From: Streptomyces sp. NBC_00258
Lineage (GTDB): Bacteria; Actinomycetota; Actinomycetes; Streptomycetales; Streptomycetaceae
DNA length: 64,000 nucleotides
Direction of reading: 5' to 3'
NCBI RefSeq assembly: GCF_036182465.1
Contig: NZ_CP108081.1
Coordinates: forward strand, 1,240,001-1,304,000
Position numbers and translations under genes: made by a program. Shown piece after piece: positions 16,535 to 24,400 of this stretch (its first letter is position 1; each line of letters opens with the position of its first letter). Under the pieces are notes generated by a model that was not told the DNA's origin, made no database searches, and saw nothing but the letters and a program-made list of their open reading frames with translations.

Positions 16535-17550
16535 TGGAGATCATCGAGCAGCAGCCCAGCGCCGGGCAGTCGGTACGAGCACTGGTCCAGCGGTCACAAC
16601 GGGGACCGAAGGACCTGACCCTCGCGACCGATCCGCGCCGTCTCACCCCGGGGCCCGGCGAGTACCTGATCCGTGTAGGCGCCGCCGGGGTCAACTTCGC
16701 CGACGTCATGCAGGCCCACGGCACTTACGAGGGAGGCCCACAGGCGCCCTATGTGGCGGGCTTCGAAGCCGCCGGCGAGATCGTGGGCGTCGGCCCGGAC
16801 GTCGAGAACTCGCTTCCGCTCGGCACCCACATCGTCGGAGCCGGACCGGGCGCCTTCGCGCAGTACATGACGATGCCGGCCGCTGGTGCACTCCCAGTGC
16901 CTTCCGGTTGGAGCGACGCCGAAGCCCTCGGCTTGGTGCTGAACTGGGTCACCGCCTTGGCGGCACTGAAGCCGTTGGGCGAGATCAAGACGGGTGAGGT
17001 GGTGCTCGTCCATGCCGCGGCCGGAGGCGTGGGGCAGGCCGCCGTCCGCCTCGCCCGCCACTACGGTGCACGCGTGATCGCCACGGCGTCACCGGCCAAG
17101 CACGATACCGTCAAAGCACTCGGCACCGACGAGGTCCTGGACAGCGCACACCCCGATCTGGCCGAGGAGATCACCCGCCTGACCGGCGGGGTCGACCTGG
17201 TCCTGGAATCGGTGGGACAGGCCACGTTCAAGGTGAGCCTGTCGATCACCAAACCCTTCACCGGACGCGTCGTCGTGTTCGGTGCCGCTTCCGGCGATGC
17301 CACTGTGACCACGCACGACCTGGTCTTCACTCACCAGGTCCAGCTCAAGAGCCTGCACATCGGCGCGCTGGCGGCCGCAGCACCGTCCCTCTACCAGTCG
17401 TTGCTCGTCGAGATCGACGCGCTCATCGCTCATGGCGTGTATCCGCCCGGCACCCCCCAGGTGCACCCCCTGGCCGAGGGGGCGTCAGTGCTGCAGCAAC
17501 TCGAAGCCGGCCAGACCCGCGGCAAGCACGCCCTCGATCCCTGGCGCTGA
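16534..17550 (+). CDS. NADPH:quinone oxidoreductase / zinc-less MDR
   Basis: A 338-aa medium-chain dehydrogenase/reductase of the quinone oxidoreductase type. The N-terminal GroES-like domain contains GPGEYLIRVGAAGVNFADVM and PYVAGFEAAGEIVGVG. The Rossmann domain has VLVHAAAGGVGQAAVRLARHYGARVIAT (AAGGVGQ dinucleotide motif). Cysteine zinc ligands are absent. It probably reduces quinones or enals with NADPH. It lies 47 bp after a MerR gene, behind a MerR-like promoter, so induction by an electrophile or quinone is likely. Confidence 0.9.
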   Translation: MEIIEQQPSAGQSVRALVQRSQRGPKDLTLATDPRRLTPGPGEYLIRVGAAGVNFADVMQAHGTYEGGPQAPYVAGFEAAGEIVGVGPDVENSLPLGTHIVGAGPGAFAQYMTMPAAGALPVPSGWSDAEALGLVLNWVTALAALKPLGEIKTGEVVLVHAAAGGVGQAAVRLARHYGARVIATASPAKHDTVKALGTDEVLDSAHPDLAEEITRLTGGVDLVLESVGQATFKVSLSITKPFTGRVVVFGAASGDATVTTHDLVFTHQVQLKSLHIGALAAAAPSLYQSLLVEIDALIAHGVYPPGTPQVHPLAEGASVLQQLEAGQTRGKHALDPWR

Positions 17551-17686
17551 GAATGCCCGTGCCTCACCGCAACGCACCGCTGTCACCCGAGGGGCGGCTG
17601 CGCCTCATCCGACGCTGCTGCAATCGCCCGATCGCTCACGTGCACAGGAGGCAGCGAGGTCGCCGCGTTGCGGCAGCGTCACCTAA

Positions 17687-17705
17687 TTGTTATGGCGGAT
17701 GACAA
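17687..17705. promoter_or_regulatory. Candidate ROK-regulator operator upstream of xylF
   Basis: The inverted repeat TTGTTAT-GGCGG-ATGACAA (6 of 7 positions match) lies about 180 bp upstream of xylF in the 334-bp gap after the quinone oxidoreductase gene. It is the most AT-rich stretch of this gap. The ROK regulator at the end of the xyl operon is the natural candidate to bind it. Nothing else in the gap looks coding. Confidence 0.4.
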
Positions 17706-17884
17706 ATAGCGCCGCCCGCAGTCTGGGCACGGGGTCCGGAGCGCCGTAAGTTCCCGCTCACAACATTCAGCCGGGCGGATCACCCGACACCCGGCAATTC
17801 CCCCGAGAGCGCGCTTCTCGGCTTCCTTCTCACCACCCTCGTACGTCCGGTCGTCCGGCCGTAACACCAGAAAGGACCCTGCCC

Positions 17885-18982
17885 ATGCGCAAGGGACTCC
17901 TCTTCACAGCCGCCTCGGTGGCACTGGCCAGCTCGCTCACTGCCTGCGGCGACTCCTCGTCGGGCGACAGTGACTCCGGTTCCGGTTCCGACGCCAAGCC
18001 GAAGATCGGTGTGATCCTCCCGGACAGCAAGTCCTCGGCCCGCTGGGAGACCGCGGACCGCAAGTACCTCTCCGAGGCGTTCAAGGCGGCGGGCGTCGAG
18101 TTCGACATCCAGAACGCGCAGGGCGACAAGCAGGAGTTCCAGACCATCGCGGACCAGATGATCACCAGCGGTGTGAACGTCCTGGTGATCGTGAACCTGG
18201 ACAGCGGCACGGGTAAGGCAGTTCTGGACAAGGCCAAGGGGCAGGGCGTCGCCACGATCGACTACGACCGGCTCACTCTCGGCGGTTCCGCCCAGTACTA
18301 CGTGAGCTTCGACAACACCGCGGTCGGCAAGCTGCAGGGCGAGGGTCTCAGCAAGTGCCTGAGCGACATGAAGGCCAAGAAGCCCATCGTCGCCACGCTC
18401 AACGGCTCACCGACGGACAACAATGCCACTCTCTTCGCCGAGGGCTACAACGGCATCCTCGACCCGAAGTACAAGTCGGGCGACTACGTGAAGGGCCCGA
18501 ACCAGTCGGTCCCGGACTGGGACAACGCCCAAGCCGGCACCATCTTCGAGCAGATGCTCACCAGCGAGCCCAAGATCGGCGGCGTGCTTGCCGCCAACGA
18601 CGGTCTCGGCAACGCGGCCATCGCCGTCCTGCGCAAGCAGAACCGCAACGGCGAGGTCCCGGTCACCGGCCAGGACGCCACCGTGCAGGGCCTGCAGAAC
18701 ATCCTCGCGGGCGATCAGTGCATGACCGTCTACAAGGCGGTCAAGAAGGAGGCCGACGCCACGGCCAAGCTCGCCGTCTCCCTCGCCAAGGGCGAGAAGG
18801 GCGAGACCAACGCGTCCGTCGAGGACCCCGAGGGCAAGCGCAAGGTCCCGTCCGTACTGGAGACGCCGGTGGCCATCTACAAGGACAACGTCAAGGACGT
18901 CGTGGACGACGGCTTCGTCACCAAGGAAGAGCTGTGCACGGGCAAGTACGCCGCCCTGTGCGACAAGGCCGGCATCAAGTAG
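17885..18982 (+). CDS. xylF: Xylose-type ABC transporter substrate-binding lipoprotein
   Basis: A periplasmic-binding-protein-type lipoprotein (365 aa) that captures a pentose outside the membrane. The lipobox SLTAC places the lipidated Cys at residue 21, followed by a Ser/Gly/Asp linker. The mature domain matches XylF/ChvE-like sugar binders: PKIGVILPDSKSSARWETADRKYL, QFQTIADQMI-like segment, VIVNLDSGTG, IDYDRL and GVLAANDGLGNAAI. A GGA-rich ribosome-binding site precedes the ATG. It heads xylFGH, with a stem-loop before xylG. Xylose is inferred from the S. coelicolor-like gene set (ROK regulator plus xylFGH). Confidence 0.88.
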   Translation: MRKGLLFTAASVALASSLTACGDSSSGDSDSGSGSDAKPKIGVILPDSKSSARWETADRKYLSEAFKAAGVEFDIQNAQGDKQEFQTIADQMITSGVNVLVIVNLDSGTGKAVLDKAKGQGVATIDYDRLTLGGSAQYYVSFDNTAVGKLQGEGLSKCLSDMKAKKPIVATLNGSPTDNNATLFAEGYNGILDPKYKSGDYVKGPNQSVPDWDNAQAGTIFEQMLTSEPKIGGVLAANDGLGNAAIAVLRKQNRNGEVPVTGQDATVQGLQNILAGDQCMTVYKAVKKEADATAKLAVSLAKGEKGETNASVEDPEGKRKVPSVLETPVAIYKDNVKDVVDDGFVTKEELCTGKYAALCDKAGIK

Positions 18983-19029
18983 CCCTGACCGGCCGACCGG
19001 ACCGTTGTCCCTTGTCCAGCCGGCCCGAC

Positions 19030-19066
19030 CGCGGGTCCCGGGGCTCCCACCTCCCCGGGGCCCGCG
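19030..19066 (+). terminator. Intercistronic stem-loop between xylF and xylG
   Basis: A 14-bp stem CGCGGGTCCCGGGG / CCCCGGGGCCCGCG (one G-U pair) with a 9-nt loop, 47 bp after xylF. In sugar ABC operons such hairpins stabilise the binding-protein mRNA or attenuate read-through, giving more binding protein than ATPase and permease. Confidence 0.6.
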
Positions 19067-19094
19067 TCCTGACGACCGTAAGGAGCCGTCTTCC

Positions 19095-19871
19095 ATGACA
19101 GCGACCCCGATCCTTCAACTGCGCGGGATCGACAAGAGCTTCGGCGCCGTGCAGGTACTGCACGACGTGTCCATCGACGTCCATCCAGGGGAGGTGACCG
19201 CCCTCGTCGGAGACAACGGCGCAGGCAAGTCCACCCTGGTCAAGTGCATCGGCGGGATCCACCCGATCGACGGCGGCGAGTACTGGTTCGAGGGTGAACA
19301 GGTCCAGGTGCACAGCCCGCGTGAGGCGGCGGCCCTGGGCGTCGAGATCGTTTACCAGGACCTGGCGCTCTGCGACAACCTCGACATCGTGCAGAACATG
19401 TTCCTCGGCCGCGAGAAGCGCCGGGGACTCGTCCTGGACGACGCGACGATGGAGGAGATGGCCGCCCAGACCCTCGACGGGCTGTCGGTCCGCACCGTCA
19501 AGTCCATCCGCCAACAGGTCTCCAGCCTCTCCGGCGGCCAGCGGCAGACCGTGGCCATCGCCAAGGCCGTGCTGTGGAACAGCAAGGTCGTTGTCCTGGA
19601 CGAGCCGACGGCCGCGCTCGGTGTCGCCCAGACGGCACAGGTCCTCGAACTGGTCCGGCGACTGGCCGACAACGGTCTCGCCGTGGTCCTGATCTCGCAC
19701 AACATGAACGACGTCTTCGCGGTGTCCGACCGGATCGCCGCCCTCTACCTGGGCCGGATGGCCGCCCAGGTCAGCACGTCGGACGTGACGTACTCCCAGG
19801 TCGTCGAACTCATCACCTCGGGCCGCAGCGGGGACCTCGGCCTCGCCCACAGCAACGGAGTCACAGCATGA
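19095..19871 (+). CDS. xylG: Sugar ABC transporter ATP-binding protein
   Basis: A single-domain ABC ATPase of 258 aa. Walker A is GDNGAGKST (about 38-46), the Q loop is in VYQDLALCDN, the signature is LSGGQRQ, Walker B is VVVLDEPTAALG and the switch His is in LISHNM. Many xylose or ribose ATPases are tandem two-domain proteins; this half-size form homodimerises, as in FrcA-like systems. AGGAG lies 10 nt before the ATG. The stop overlaps xylH (ATGA), so the two are translationally coupled. Confidence 0.9.
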   Translation: MTATPILQLRGIDKSFGAVQVLHDVSIDVHPGEVTALVGDNGAGKSTLVKCIGGIHPIDGGEYWFEGEQVQVHSPREAAALGVEIVYQDLALCDNLDIVQNMFLGREKRRGLVLDDATMEEMAAQTLDGLSVRTVKSIRQQVSSLSGGQRQTVAIAKAVLWNSKVVVLDEPTAALGVAQTAQVLELVRRLADNGLAVVLISHNMNDVFAVSDRIAALYLGRMAAQVSTSDVTYSQVVELITSGRSGDLGLAHSNGVTA

Positions 19872-21148
19872 CCGCCGCAGTCGCCCCCGAGAAGCCGGAA
19901 CTGCCACGCGGTCCCGGTACGCCGAAGAAGAACGGAGCGGCCGGAACCGCGAGTCTGCGCTCGGTCGCCCGGAACTACGTCGATCGGGTACGGGGCGGCG
20001 AGTTGGGCGCCCTCCCCGCCGTACTCGGCCTGATCGTCCTGTGCGTGTTCTTCGCCGCCCTGCGCCCGGTCTTCCTGTCCGAGCTGAACTTCGCCAACCT
20101 GCTGACCCAGGGCGCGGGCAGCATCGCCATCGCCATGGGCCTCGTCTTCGTCCTCCTCCTCGGCGAGATCGACCTGTCCGCGGGGTACGCCAGCGGGGTC
20201 TGCGCCGCCGTCCTCGCCATCCTGCTCACCGACCACGGATGGCCCTGGTACGGCGCGGCCGGCGCGGCGATCCTCACCGGCACGGTCATCGGCCTGGTGC
20301 TCGGCCTGCTGGTCGCGAAGGTCGGCATCCCCTCATTCGTGGTCACGCTGGCCGCCTTCCTGGGATTCCAGGGCATCGTGCTGATGCTGCTCAAGGAAGG
20401 CACCAACATCTCGATCCGGGACGAGACGATCCTGGCCGTCGCCAACAACAACCTCTCCCCCGCGCTGGGTTGGGTACTGCTCGCCGTCAGTGTCGGGGCG
20501 TACGCGGCGATCCAGCTCCGGCAGAACCGCAACCGCCGGCGGCGCCGGCTCGCCCCCGCTCCACTCACCCTGCTCGCAGTCAGGATCGGCGGCCTGGCGG
20601 TGCTCGGTGCGATCGCCGTCCACCTGCTCAACCAGGAGCGCAGCCGCAACATCATCGTCGACTCGCTCAAAGGCGTGCCGATCGTCGTGCCGGTCATCGC
20701 CACCCTGCTCGTCGCCGGTACGTTCCTGCTCCAGCGCACCTCGTTCGGCCTGCACATCTACGCGGTGGGCGGTAACGCCGAGGCGGCCCGCCGGGCCGGC
20801 ATCAACGTGGCAGCCATCCGGATCTCCGCGTTCGTCATCTGCTCCGCCCTGGCCGCGGTCGGCGGCATCATCGCCGCGTCCCGGGGCAACTCGGTCGACC
20901 CCAACACCGGTGGCAGCAACGTGCTGCTGCTGGCGGTCGGCGCCGCCGTGATCGGCGGGACGAGCCTGTTCGGCGGACGGGGCAGGGTCGTTGACGCCGT
21001 GCTCGGCGGCATGGTGGTGGCGGTCATCCAGAACGGCATGGGCCTGATGGGGTACAGCTCAGGGGTCAAGTACGCTGTCACGGGTTCGGTTCTGCTGGTG
21101 GCCGCAGGCGTGGATGCGCTGTCCCGTCGCCGGGCCGTACAACGATGA
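19868..21148 (+). CDS. xylH: Sugar ABC transporter permease
   Basis: A hydrophobic permease (426 aa) of the ribose/xylose (BPD_transp_2) family with about ten membrane helices. Family signatures are LLLGEIDLSAGYASG, SFVVTLAAFLGFQG, YAVGGNAEAARRAGI and GTSLFGGRGRVVDAVLGG. A long basic cytoplasmic loop (QLRQNRNRRRRRLAP) interrupts the middle. Its ATG overlaps the xylG stop by 4 bp. The ROK gene begins 13 bp after the stop, making a four-gene xylFGH-ROK unit. Confidence 0.9.
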   Translation: MTAAVAPEKPELPRGPGTPKKNGAAGTASLRSVARNYVDRVRGGELGALPAVLGLIVLCVFFAALRPVFLSELNFANLLTQGAGSIAIAMGLVFVLLLGEIDLSAGYASGVCAAVLAILLTDHGWPWYGAAGAAILTGTVIGLVLGLLVAKVGIPSFVVTLAAFLGFQGIVLMLLKEGTNISIRDETILAVANNNLSPALGWVLLAVSVGAYAAIQLRQNRNRRRRRLAPAPLTLLAVRIGGLAVLGAIAVHLLNQERSRNIIVDSLKGVPIVVPVIATLLVAGTFLLQRTSFGLHIYAVGGNAEAARRAGINVAAIRISAFVICSALAAVGGIIAASRGNSVDPNTGGSNVLLLAVGAAVIGGTSLFGGRGRVVDAVLGGMVVAVIQNGMGLMGYSSGVKYAVTGSVLLVAAGVDALSRRRAVQR

Positions 21149-21161
21149 TGTCTGGGGTTCC

Positions 21162-22367
21162 ATGAAAGCCGGTCCCTCGCAGGAGGAGATTCGCCGGCAC
21201 AACCTCGGCACCCTGCTCCGGCATGTGCACATCGGCGGATCCATGTCGCGGGCCGTTCTGGCCGAGCGCATGGGACTCAACCGCAGCACCATCCTGGGGC
21301 TGGTGAGCGAGCTGGGCTCGGCCGGCCTGGTCCGCGAGGAACTGCCCCGTGAGACCGGCAGGGCCGGCCGGCCGTCCCTGGTCGTACGCCCCGAGTCCGA
21401 CCGCGTGTACGTCCTCGCCTTCGACGTGGGCGTGGACCGGCTGGCCGCCGCCCGCATCGGCCTGGGCGGGATCTTCCTCGACTACAGGGAGATCCCCGTG
21501 CTTCCCGGCCACAGCAACGCCGACAAGGTGGCCGAGGTCCTCGCCGGCTCCGCGCTCGAAATGGTGGGCACGGCACGCCACGGCACCTACTGCGTCGGCG
21601 TGGCCGCCGCCGTCCGCGGGATGGTGCGCCGAGCCGACGGCCTCGTCCGCGCCGCCCCGTACCTCGGCTGGGAGGACGAGGAGTTCGGCCAGGACCTCAT
21701 GCGCCGACTGGGCCTCGGCCTTCCCGTCTCGGTGGGCAACGAGGCCAGTCTCGGTGCGCTCGCGGAGCATCTGCGCGGTGCCGGGACCGGCTGCCAGGAC
21801 CTCGTGTACCTGCACGGCGACATCGGCATCGGCGGCGGTGTCATCACCGGTGGCCAACTGCTGGGCGGCGACTGCGGATACGGCGGCGAGATCGGGCACA
21901 TGGTCGTCAACCCGCGAAATGGCCGGCCCTGTGGCTGCGGGGCGCGCGGCTGCCTCGAGGCCGAGGCCGGGGAACGCGCCCTGCTGGAGACCGCGCAGCG
22001 CGATCCGTCGGCCACCGGCCGGGAAGCCGTACGCGCCGTCGTCGAGGCGGCCGACCGGGGCGACATCACCGCCCGCGCCGCCCTTCACGACGTCGGCGAC
22101 TGGCTCGGCATCGGCGTCGCCAACCTGGTCAATGTGCTCAACCCACGCACGGTCGTCTTCGGCGGGACGCTCCGCGAGGTGTTCCTCGGCTCGGCCGCCC
22201 AGATCCGCAGCCGTATCAACCGCATTGCCCTCACAGCCTCCCGCGAGAACCTGCGGCTGCGAGTGGGGGAACTCGGCGACGACGCGGTGCTCATCGGAGC
22301 CGCCGAACTCGCCTTCTCCGAGATCCTGGTCGGCCCTCTGGAGACGCTGGCCCGCGTCGGCGCATAG
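21162..22367 (+). CDS. ROK-family transcriptional regulator of the xyl operon
   Basis: A 401-aa ROK repressor. The N-terminal winged HTH (IGGSMSRAVLAERMGLNRSTILGLVSELGSAGLVRE) is followed by a sugar-kinase-like ROK domain with DVGVDRLAAARI, DIGIGGGVITGG and the zinc-binding block GHMVVNPRNG..CGCGARGCLEAEAG. Gene order next to xylFGH matches the S. coelicolor rok7B7/xylFGH locus, where this regulator controls xylose uptake. It likely binds the inverted repeat upstream of xylF. Confidence 0.9.
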   Translation: MKAGPSQEEIRRHNLGTLLRHVHIGGSMSRAVLAERMGLNRSTILGLVSELGSAGLVREELPRETGRAGRPSLVVRPESDRVYVLAFDVGVDRLAAARIGLGGIFLDYREIPVLPGHSNADKVAEVLAGSALEMVGTARHGTYCVGVAAAVRGMVRRADGLVRAAPYLGWEDEEFGQDLMRRLGLGLPVSVGNEASLGALAEHLRGAGTGCQDLVYLHGDIGIGGGVITGGQLLGGDCGYGGEIGHMVVNPRNGRPCGCGARGCLEAEAGERALLETAQRDPSATGREAVRAVVEAADRGDITARAALHDVGDWLGIGVANLVNVLNPRTVVFGGTLREVFLGSAAQIRSRINRIALTASRENLRLRVGELGDDAVLIGAAELAFSEILVGPLETLARVGA

Positions 22368-22379
22368 CCAGTACAACCA

Positions 22380-22570
22380 CGCGACCGGCACGAAGCCCGG
22401 ACCCGGCCCTGCCCTTGTGGGCGAGGTCCTGGGAGAAGCCGCCGTCGGTGCGGTCGGTGGTGAGTACGAGGCCGTCGACGCGGCGTTGGAGCAGGACGTC
22501 GCCGTTCTCCCGTTCGCCGAATCGGTGGCAGCGTGCCGGTCGTCCCCGGGACTCCTCGGCGATCAGCAGT
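22380..22570 (-). pseudogene. LacI-family regulator remnant
   Basis: A minus-strand frame without a start reads LLIAEES...RFGERENGDVLLQRRVDGLVLTTDRTDGG, resembling the first part of the effector-binding domain of a LacI regulator (alternating LLIAE and RRVDGLVL strands). The HTH and the rest are missing. It lies in the 0.5-kb gap between the ROK gene and the Tat-exported hydrolase and may be the relic of that gene's former regulator. The remaining gap (22571-22876) shows nothing clear. Confidence 0.35.
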
Positions 22571-22876
22571 CTTGACGGACCAACTGATCAACACGTCCCC
22601 ATTTGTCTACCTTCCGACTTGCCGCCCAACTCCCATGCCACCAGCGCAATACGTCAACGGCCCAAGGCCCGCCGTCACCGTCCGGGGAACAGCGAAGCCG
22701 TACCTGTCCGCTACTCGTCGCCGCCGGGAACGTGCCGGCGGTGCTCGCCTGCGTCTTGCCCACAGCACTGCCCCTACTGATCCTGTACGTGGCGGGCCGC
22801 TGTCAACTGGCGGCGCTCACCGTCGGATTCGGCGCACGGACCGCGATGAAGCCTCCCCACCACTCAAGGAGTCCGC

Positions 22877-24151
22877 ATGGCAAGACCGATCAGCCGTCGC
22901 ACCATTCTGGCCGCCGGTACGGGCGCCGCCGGCCTGTCCCTGCCCGGCGTCGCCGCGTACGCCGACGACCATGCGACCACCAGCGTGAGATTCACCCTGA
23001 ACGCCCAGGTGCTCGACGGTGGCGAACAGGTCACCTCGATCACCCTCAACACCGCCCGGCTCGGTCCGATCGACCCGGCCAGCCTGACCACCGGCACCTT
23101 CACCGTGCACGCCAAGGCCACCAGCCCGATCCCCATCGCCGACGACGACGTCATCTTCAACGAGTACGACCTCGACCGTACGGTGACCGCTGTTCGGCTC
23201 GACCGCCGCGGCAACATCGTGCTCGACCTGAGCCATGCCGAGGGCCGGACCGGCGGCAGCACCCTCGGTTACATCGAGAGCAAGAGCCGCAACGTCATGC
23301 TCGACCTCGCCTACACCATCACTCAGCGTGCCCCGATCGTCTTACTCGATCACCGATCGATCACCATCGAGAACTTCGTGCAGAGCCATCGGCTGTCGGA
23401 CCCCGAGGTCGACGCGTTCAGCTCCCACATCTCCGGCTCGGGAATGAAGTACCGGCTGTACTCACCCACCGGCTCCCACGCCTCCCGACGAGGCAAGCAC
23501 CCGCTGATCGTCTGGCTGCACGGCGGGGGTGAGGGCGCCTCACTGCCCGACAACTACTACGACAACGAGACCACGCTACGAGCCAACCGCGGCGCACTGG
23601 GCTTCGCCACCCCACAGGCACAACGCATCTTCAACGGCGCCTACGTCCTCGTCCCGCAAAGCACCTCCGCCTGGATGCAGGACGGCCCCCGCTTCGCGCC
23701 CCTCATCCACGAGATCATCGGCGACGTCACGCGCAGGAACCGCATCGACCACGACCGGATCTACGTCGCCGGCTGCAGCAACGGCGGCTACATGAGCATG
23801 AAGATGACCACCGTGTACCCCAATCTGTTCGCCGCTTCCGTGCCGATCTGCGGCGTTGTCACGTCCTTCCCGCCCGGCGGTGCACCGCTGATCCCCGACA
23901 GCGAGCTGGCAAGGATCACCACCCCCAGCTGGCTCGTCACCTCCCTTGACGACACCACTGTGGATCCGCAGGCCAACACCTCCCACGCGCACGACCTCAT
24001 CCCCGACTCACTGATGACGCTCTATGACCACGTCGTCTGGAACGGCCACCAGTTCGCCGGCCACTGGTCGTGGATCTATGTCGCCCGCAACGACCCCAGC
24101 ATCAACGGGACGCACATCTGGCAGTGGATGGCCGCCCAGCATCGGCACTGA
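22877..24151 (+). CDS. Tat-exported alpha/beta hydrolase (esterase/PHB-depolymerase-like), TTA codon
   Basis: A 424-aa exported hydrolase. The N-terminus MARPISRRTILAAGTGAAG is a twin-arginine signal peptide cleaved near AYA. An Ig-like N-terminal domain (about 40-160) precedes an alpha/beta-hydrolase domain with HPLIVWLHGGGEG (oxyanion loop), nucleophile elbow AGCSNGGYM, acid in SLDDTTVDPQ and His in WNGHQFAGHWSW. The layout resembles secreted feruloyl or PHB-depolymerase-like esterases. A TTA leucine codon at 23342-23344 makes it a likely bldA-dependent gene. It ends before a strong bidirectional terminator. Confidence 0.85.
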   Translation: MARPISRRTILAAGTGAAGLSLPGVAAYADDHATTSVRFTLNAQVLDGGEQVTSITLNTARLGPIDPASLTTGTFTVHAKATSPIPIADDDVIFNEYDLDRTVTAVRLDRRGNIVLDLSHAEGRTGGSTLGYIESKSRNVMLDLAYTITQRAPIVLLDHRSITIENFVQSHRLSDPEVDAFSSHISGSGMKYRLYSPTGSHASRRGKHPLIVWLHGGGEGASLPDNYYDNETTLRANRGALGFATPQAQRIFNGAYVLVPQSTSAWMQDGPRFAPLIHEIIGDVTRRNRIDHDRIYVAGCSNGGYMSMKMTTVYPNLFAASVPICGVVTSFPPGGAPLIPDSELARITTPSWLVTSLDDTTVDPQANTSHAHDLIPDSLMTLYDHVVWNGHQFAGHWSWIYVARNDPSINGTHIWQWMAAQHRH

Positions 24152-24351
24152 CAGGAAACCCACGTTCGCCTGCAACGCGATCTCCAGCGGCAACTGGCAT
24201 GCCCGGTTCTGATGAAGTCGCGTTGCATCGCCGACGTCCTCGACGTCCCGGGTCTTCCCCGGGCTGTTGCCGGTCAGCCTGGGGCCGGCCGCAGCCACCC
24301 ACGGCAGCAGCGACCGGCAAGTCAAGGTCGTGGCTTCCGGGTCGAGACAGC

Positions 24352-24396
24352 GTGACCGCGACTGGTGCCGGCCAGGCCGGCACCAGTCGCGGTCAC
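24352..24396. terminator. Bidirectional terminator, 22-bp perfect stem
   Basis: Perfect 22-nt arms (24352-24373 and 24375-24396; both contain GACTGGTGCCGGCC or its complement) around a one-base centre. It lies between the convergent Tat hydrolase and glycosyltransferase genes, 4 bp from the stop of the latter, so it can terminate both. Confidence 0.85.
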
Positions 24397-24400
24397 CTCA

